64,000 bases of DNA from positions 1,984,001-2,048,000 of the forward strand of contig JAWZSP010000004.1 of assembly GCA_034401135.1 (NCBI GenBank), in the 5' to 3' direction. Within the stretch, counting starts at the first letter, position 1. Each line of letters starts with the position of its first letter. The notes under the pieces were generated by a model, which saw nothing but the letters and a program-made list of their open reading frames with translations, was not told the DNA's origin and did no database searches. Both the position numbers and the translations under genes were made by a program. The DNA is from Volutella citrinella. Taxonomy: Eukaryota; Ascomycota; Sordariomycetes; Hypocreales; Nectriaceae. Positions 57,962 to 64,000 of this stretch are shown here, one piece after another.

Positions 57962-59886
57962 GCTGTCAGGGATCAAAGCGCCGAAATCCAAGAGGCTAGA
58001 GCTGGCCAAGTCGAGGCAGCCGGCATCCGGTGAGGGCGGTGCAATCTCGTTTGTCTCACAGCACGCTGATGATTGGCACCGACGGCTTGGATAAGAGTCG
58101 AACCTAACCGGGAAATGAGTTCGTCCGTATGGAGCAAGAGACGGCGCGCTCGCCTCGATGCAGCGACTGGAGCAGGCTGCTAAGAATTTTGAAGCCCACA
58201 AAAACGTAATCCGTACATAGTACGCAATTCGGGACGGGACGTGGGTATTAGGGTGGCCAGGGACAAGGGTGCGACACCATCTGGAAATGGATCCTGGGAG
58301 TGCGGCGTGCACCCCGATCATGGCCGGAAAAGAAAAATGACAGGCAGGCCAGGGCAGCACAGGCACTTAAATGGAAGGAAGGCTGCAGGCTGCATCACAG
58401 TTCCGACTCCCCGCTGCTGCCAGCGAGCCCTGTGCCGATGCGCCTGGATCCTCGCTCGTCCTGCTCAGCCAAAGGCGTCGGCCGGATTTGCAACTGAGCT
58501 TCCAAGGCCGACCCCAACTGCGTCAAGGGCTAATCGTTCCTCGCAGCAGCAACCGAGCACTCTGGCGGCAGGGCTCGAGGGCTGCCTTAGGCTGCGTCCA
58601 GCGAGCAGCCCGCAGCACTGCGGCCTCCGCTAGCGGCGCTGATCTCCCAGCTCCAGTGCATCCCGCACCCAAGAGAATCGGTGCGTTAGGGGCCCCAAGC
58701 TCCAGCTGCATGCCGGTGACGGGGAGGCTCTGATTGTCACCATCGCAAGACAGGGCACGCATTCCGTGATTCGGTCTTGCACCTTGTCCTTCCTTACCGT
58801 ACCCTTACCTAGGTTACCTCACTACTATAGCCAAAAGCTAAACCAAACCAACCTGGGGACAGCATGGGGCCAAATCCGGTAAGACGCGGGGGCAGACAGA
58901 GGGGCGCAACGAACTAAGTACGTATGATGGACAAGAGACAGGACTCTTAGCGGCATGTGCTTGTTGGTAGGTAGTTTTCCAGATCTCTCCTATTCGACTC
59001 GATCGCGTCGTCACATCGTTCCCGTTCTTGGTTCATTTCTGCCCGCGCCCCTCCCTCCTCCTCCGATGTACTGCCAGTTGCAGCTGCTCCCGAGTCCCTA
59101 CTAATAATTACTACGACTGACATCCCTCCTGTGCCTTTTTGTCCCAACTCCACCTCTTGGATGTGTCACCGTCAGTCCCTTCCTTCCTCTTCCTTCCTCC
59201 TCCTACAACCACCCCACTTCATCCCTGCTGTCCACTCGCCGATACTTCGACGTTGACGTAGCGTAGCACCGATTCCGACTGCCTGCCCCCCCCGGACGCC
59301 GCTGGCCCCAGCCTTGTACTCCCCGTCCTCTTCTCAGCCCATCAGCTGCATCTCGATATCTCCATCTTGCAACGACCACACAATTCCCCATTTGGTAGCG
59401 CTCTCGATTTCTGCCAGCTTCCGTCATCATCGACGTTTGACGGGCAACGTGGCCCTGGGTGGCCCCAACAGGAGAGCCCGGTTCCGCGCCAAGGGCATCC
59501 GCCGCCGCCATTTTTTACTTCGCATTGCCACACGGTTGCCCTCGGTGTGAAGCGCGCGCTCCCATCGAATAGCCGCGCCCTGAGTTGTCGCGTGGCATCA
59601 ATCTTTTCAAGGCCCCCTACAGGAGCGCTGGATTTGTTGATGCGCTTCCGCGCTTTGTCTCCTGCCCGACACATCCGTCCCAGTTTCGCTGTATTGCAAG
59701 CAACGGGTCTGTTACCACTATCGAACAATAATCAGTCCATGTCACGCCAGGTCGCGCCCACGCCATCCCAACCACCATTCCTCTACGGCTGGCACAATCA
59801 TCCGCTTGCTCTCTGCGTTGTCCCTATTAAGATTTGAGTCGCTTCTCATGCCTTGATAAGCCGCTTCACGATTGCCTCTCATCCTC
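57962..59886. other. 1.9 kb divergent region between the JMJD7-like gene and SCAP
   Basis: Promoters of both genes and probably a long pyrimidine-rich SCAP leader (CCTTCC repeats at about 59175-59205 and CCCTCCCCCA near 59951). Open frames of up to 156 codons overlap on both strands and show no domain. Confidence 0.55.
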
Positions 59887-62800
59887 ATGATTTGGTACTT
59901 GTTGTACCCATTTCGAGGGTTAGTCTACCCTTGATATTCCGTTTCCTCTCCCCTCCCCCACCTGCTTCGTCGCTCACGCTCCAATTTTCAGAACAACGGA
60001 AGCCCCTGTGCTTGCCCCATCGCACCCTTTACGCCATGGACTCACCCGTTACGGGACCTACGCTGCAAGCCATGTCGTGACCACTTTACTTGTCTCCATC
60101 GCCGTGGCCACTATCCTCACATATCCCATTCCATTCCTTTTCACAACCGACTTCATCAATGGTGCTTCCAACCTCCCCCATCATGCTTGGACGGTCGCCC
60201 AGCCGCTTCCCTACCCCGGCGTCATTCACCCAGATGTCATGATGCGATCCATCTGGGTTCATGGAAGCTATATGCAGGCCCTCGATAAGGATCTCCTCAC
60301 CGCAGCTCTTAATCTTCAGGATGAGTTGCTTGGACCCACGATCGATTTCAATCCAAGCTTAGCGCGTCAAGCTTTGGCCCCAATTCCCCTCTACGAATAT
60401 GGGACTGATCTCACGCCGGTTCAGCGTGATACATATCACGCAATCAACGGGTTGACAAACCAGTCCTGGTTCTTCCACTCACCCCTGCAATACTGGGGCT
60501 GCTCCTCGGACAGGATACTCGCTGATCCCAACATTGTCGCAACCGTCAATGAGAGGAAGAACCAGTCAACTTCGGTCAATGTAACTCTGCGCCACTCAAT
60601 CGTTTTCAGCGGGAAGCGATTCGAAGAACGACGGCTCATCGCGGCCGATGCGTTGGTTGTGACGCTTGTCTACCTGAGAGATTCTCCCGTTGGCCAGCAG
60701 TGGGACCGGAAGGCTGCAGAGCTGGCCGCAACGGCCTCTCAACAATGGGATATATATCCATCTGATGGTCGCTCCACGACCAGTCAACTTTACGAATTCC
60801 AATTCCGACCCATCTCGCGCCAGGACACTCTCGTCCTGGCCTTGGCATATAGTCTGAGTGCGTTCTACTTCTTGATGACCCTGTCCAAACTCCGAGCCTT
60901 CAAATCCAAGTTCGGCCTCATCATCACGGTCCTGGCTCAGATTGCGTTTTCAGTCATGTCAAGCTTCACGGTATGCGCTGTATTCCGACTCGACCTTTCT
61001 CGGATTCCCCGAGCGGCGTACCCTCTTGTCATCCTTTCCATGAGCCTGGAAAACATCTTCCGCCTCATCAACGCTGTCATTCTTACACCGTCTGAAGACA
61101 GCACGAGCAGCCGAATCGGACATGCCTTTGGCGAGACTGCGTATACTGCCATGGCCAGCTCCTTTCAGAACGTCTCCATTCTTCTTATACTCTCTCGATG
61201 GGTGTCTCCTGGTGTGTCGGCCTTTTGCATTTTTGCCGCCGTTGCCATTGGATTTGACTTGTTCTTTCTCTCCACTTTCTTCCTTTCCGTCTTGAGCGTG
61301 GATGTGCGACGAACGGAGCTGAGCGACGCGCTGGCGAAAGCCTCACAGCGACATAACCGAGTCCCGTCAGATGCGAAACAACGATCTACATGGGACTTGC
61401 TGCTTCAAGGCAAGATTGCCATGTCGACTCGTATCGCCGGAACCATAGTTATGCTGGGGTTTGTACTCATGGCACAGTGGCACTTCTTCGAAGACGAAAC
61501 GGTCTTCCAGAGTCTCCGTCGCATATACCGGAGGTCCAACGACGTCGAGACGTCTGCGCCCGGCAGATCGCTTCTGGATGACATTCATCAAGCCAGAAGC
61601 CCAAAATCATGGCTGCGCCTTCAGGATCACGAAACGGCGCAGGAGATCATAAGCATCATCAAACCCACCGCACATAGCTATGTGGCCCGCGTGTATGAGC
61701 CCGTTGTTTTCGTGCTCAAGGGCTCGGATAGAATGCATCATTACAAGGAACCGGCGTTGCTCCCGGCTGCTTATGATTTCATCAACCACCAGCTCACGCG
61801 ATTCATCGTCATGGTGATCGTGGTGATGGCCGCTGTGCGCCTTTTGACCACATATCTACTGTGGGAAGAGGATGCGGACGAAGATGACTACCATTCAGAC
61901 GATGACGGATTATTGTCCGTTGACTCCTTTGCAGGAGGTCATGTACTGGATGTTGCCATGCTGTCAGCTTCGCCCGATGGACACGTCGTTTCCGTAGGAC
62001 TCGACCGACTCATTCATGTTTGGGATGTGCGCCCTGGAGGGCATAGCTATGTGATCACTGACGGGGAAAAAACCGAGGACGCGCCCTTCCCTGTTCTCGC
62101 CATGGTACTAGATCGCAGTTCGACCTGGCTCGCGATACTCACCTCATCCAAGATTGCTACGTGGAATCTCAAGAACCGTTCCTGGGGCCCCCAATTGGCC
62201 ATAGATTCGATGGGCCAAAAACCGGAGGCTTTCTTTTTCATGCCCACCGCCGAGCCAAATCCCCCAATCCCAGACGTAGTGATGGTACGCCGCAACGGAG
62301 CCCTCATCGAACTTTCCCCGGCCACCGGCCAAGTCAAAGAATGGGGCATTTGTCGAAGCCCCTTGACATGCGTCCAGCCACTTGTCATCTCTGGTAAACC
62401 AGCACAGAATGCCCAGGTTTCAATCTTGACGTCTTCTCGGCGTGGGTGCGTGCACATCGCGGCGCAGAACGCCGGCTCATGGGTATCACGCAGCCTTGAA
62501 CTGGCGGAAAAAGCAGACGGCGATGTCCATCAGGTCGTTCCTCTCTCGACTCTTGGCTTGTTTCTCGTTGTCAGTGTCAATGGGGTACAGATCGTCAAAC
62601 TAGAGGACGACCGGCTGCTGCACACTTTCACTTGCAAACCAATGCTTCATCGGAGCTTGCAGGCTGCGTATGCAACCCGACCATCGACCTCGACAGGGGT
62701 CACCGGGCTGCTCTGGCTCACGCTCTGCTACACCGAGGTTGGATCCGGGGACTGCATTGTGCATACGTTCTCAGCGCCCGACAACGAGAAACTCATTTAT

Positions 62801-63325
62801 CATGAGGATGTGGTCGCGCCAGACAGCGGGTGGTGCTCTTGGGAATCGTGCAACGTACTCACCAAGCATGTCCAAAACCCAGGGTCATGGAACTTGCTCC
62901 CCAACGGCAACGTCATTGGGGTCCGACAGAAATCTAGTCAGACAAGCGGGATTACCCACAACATGCGACGCGAGGGTGAGGGCCTTCGACATCGGTCTCC
63001 ACGAAAGGAGGCCATTAGAGACCTCTTCGGGCAGTGGGAGGTGTGGATGGCATCGACAGCCGGCCAGATCAAGACGGAGGAGACGAGACCGCTATTCCTT
63101 GACAACGAGAGAGAGGGACACCTCCTTGTATCCTACTTGGGGCCCATGATTGCTTTAGGGAAGAAGTCGATAGCATTCGGTTTTGGAAACGTGGTGAAGC
63201 TCGTTACAGTTGGAGGGGTTGAACGGTTCGAGGATGATGGGGGAAACAACGGGAGAGACCAGCTCGCGTTTGGAAGCCGACGCCGCAAGCCTGGCCAGGC
63301 TGTGCGCCCTCGTGCCTGGAGTTAG
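59887..63325 (+). CDS. SREBP cleavage-activating protein SCAP (sterol-sensing domain, WD40)
   Basis: A 32 bp first exon (59887-59918) is spliced over a 73 bp intron to 59992-63325, giving 1121 residues. It begins MIWYLLYPFRGTTEAPVLAP, the usual fungal SCAP start; without exon 1 the main frame has no ATG here. TM1 (VVTTLLVSIAVATILTYPIP) is followed by a lumenal loop with NQS and NVT glycosylation sequons. The sterol-sensing domain spans about 290-445 (LVLALAYSLSAFYFLMTLSK, YPLVILSMSLENIFRLINAV). A last TM lies near 610, followed by WD40 repeats from about 655 (SPDGHVVSVGLDRLIHVWDV). SCAP escorts SREBP from ER to Golgi when sterol or oxygen is low. It controls ergosterol synthesis, azole tolerance and hypoxic growth in fungi. 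Confidence 0.92.
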
Positions 63326-64000
63326 TCCATGTCTGGCAGCTAAAAGTGGCCCAGATATTTGACATGTCAATCGGAGCAAACCACAGAGCGTTCTGGTCAA
63401 AATATGGACGGTGTTGTCTGTTTGGATATTACGACAGGCGTCATGAGATGGGGCGGCGGCGTTGGGTTTCCTGGTTTGATAAATACAACACGGTTCAGCT
63501 TTACGACAACATTTTGCTCTATAATACCCCGTATATCGAGGAATGACGCCAATGGTTCAAGCATGTCCGTCCGGAGTAGACAACATCAACTGGCACATTT
63601 GGGTAGGGTTTTCCGGCCCAACTGCTGAATACCAGGGGGCTGGGAACACGCGTGGGCAACGCGAGAAATGGACTAGCAGAAGTTCACCGCTTGGGTGGAG
63701 GCAGACACGACAGGAGATGCAAACATCACAGTGGGCAATTGGCCAGGGCGGTCGTCAGTCATGCCTTGGCAGTAGGTGTAGAGGCCAAAGACACGGTCGA
63801 GCGGCGTGGCCATGTTCATGGGTGGTGGCATGGCAATGCGGCCGCATGAGCGGCGGCCAGGCGCGTTAGGAGGCGTAGGGCAATCGAGTGGACGTCTGGG
63901 GGGGCTGAGAGTCGAATGCGGCAACGCGAGGCCCGTATTACTGCGTACTGGGCGCGTCGACGTGGATTTCAGTGGCTCAAATTTCTCAATGAAGTGCGGA
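63326..64000. other. terminal region, SCAP 3' UTR and unknown
   Basis: No supported gene. Short open frames of 60-108 codons on both strands have no domain. The next gene presumably lies beyond the window. Confidence 0.5.

Noticed and set aside
57962..58366. N-terminal extension of the JMJD7-like frame
   Set aside because: 135 extra codons without similarity to the family. The start at 57961 gives the usual length.
59203..59837. Open frames of 100-156 codons before SCAP
   Set aside because: They overlap one another on opposite strands in a pyrimidine-rich leader and have no conserved features.

Overview
The window is nuclear DNA of a filamentous ascomycete (Pezizomycotina, most likely a Sordariomycete). 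The evidence is short introns (mostly 48-75 bp) with GTRAGT-type donors and YAG acceptors, CTAAC-like branch points, moderately GC-rich coding DNA, and family architectures typical of this group (SamB-type MYND protein, fungal SCAP beginning MIWYLLYPFRG, TFIIIC B-block subunit, a CaaX pheromone precursor starting MPST). I could assemble 22 protein-coding genes, nearly all with exon phases that close exactly. No tRNA, rRNA, CRISPR array, transposase or secondary-metabolite cluster was found. This is core-genome DNA.

Layout, left to right: a WAPL cohesin-release factor (+); a Rheb GTPase (+); a ZUP1/Mug105-like C78 peptidase (+) converging on ITPase HAM1 (-), which is followed by FAP7/AK6 (-), class V myosin (-), 3-phosphoglycerate dehydrogenase (-) and NAP1 (-). 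A divergent promoter separates NAP1 from a P5B cation ATPase (+). Next come a tiny complex I subunit (-), a UBE2J/Ubc6-type E2 (+), the giant TFIIIC tau138-like subunit (-) and a CCDC137-like nucleolar protein (-). A 49-residue prenylated pheromone precursor (+) lies ahead of EBP2 (+) and SamB (-). After a 3 kb gene-poor stretch there are a conserved two-TM protein (-), a Zrg17-like CDF protein (+), dynamin MGM1 (-) divergent from the rRNA methyltransferase SPB1 (+), a JMJD7-like hydroxylase (-) and the sterol sensor SCAP (+).

Functional themes: ribosome biogenesis is represented four times (FAP7, the CCDC137-like protein, EBP2, SPB1), plus RNA polymerase III transcription (TFIIIC). Three proteins end in prenylation-type CaaX boxes: Rheb CLLM, NAP1 CKQS and the pheromone CTIM. 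The strongest discovery candidate is the pheromone gene at 38517-38666. It carries two copies of a 13-residue unit ending in the CaaX box; the copies differ at five nucleotides, all synonymous. Other points of interest are an unassigned coding-like stretch directly behind WAPL, a T35 tract that could be a retroposed poly(A) tail, a CDF protein lacking one metal-ligand pair, and alternative in-frame splice sites at the MGM1 membrane anchor.

All splice sites were read by eye from GT..AG signals, phase and family conservation; no alignment or RNA data were available.
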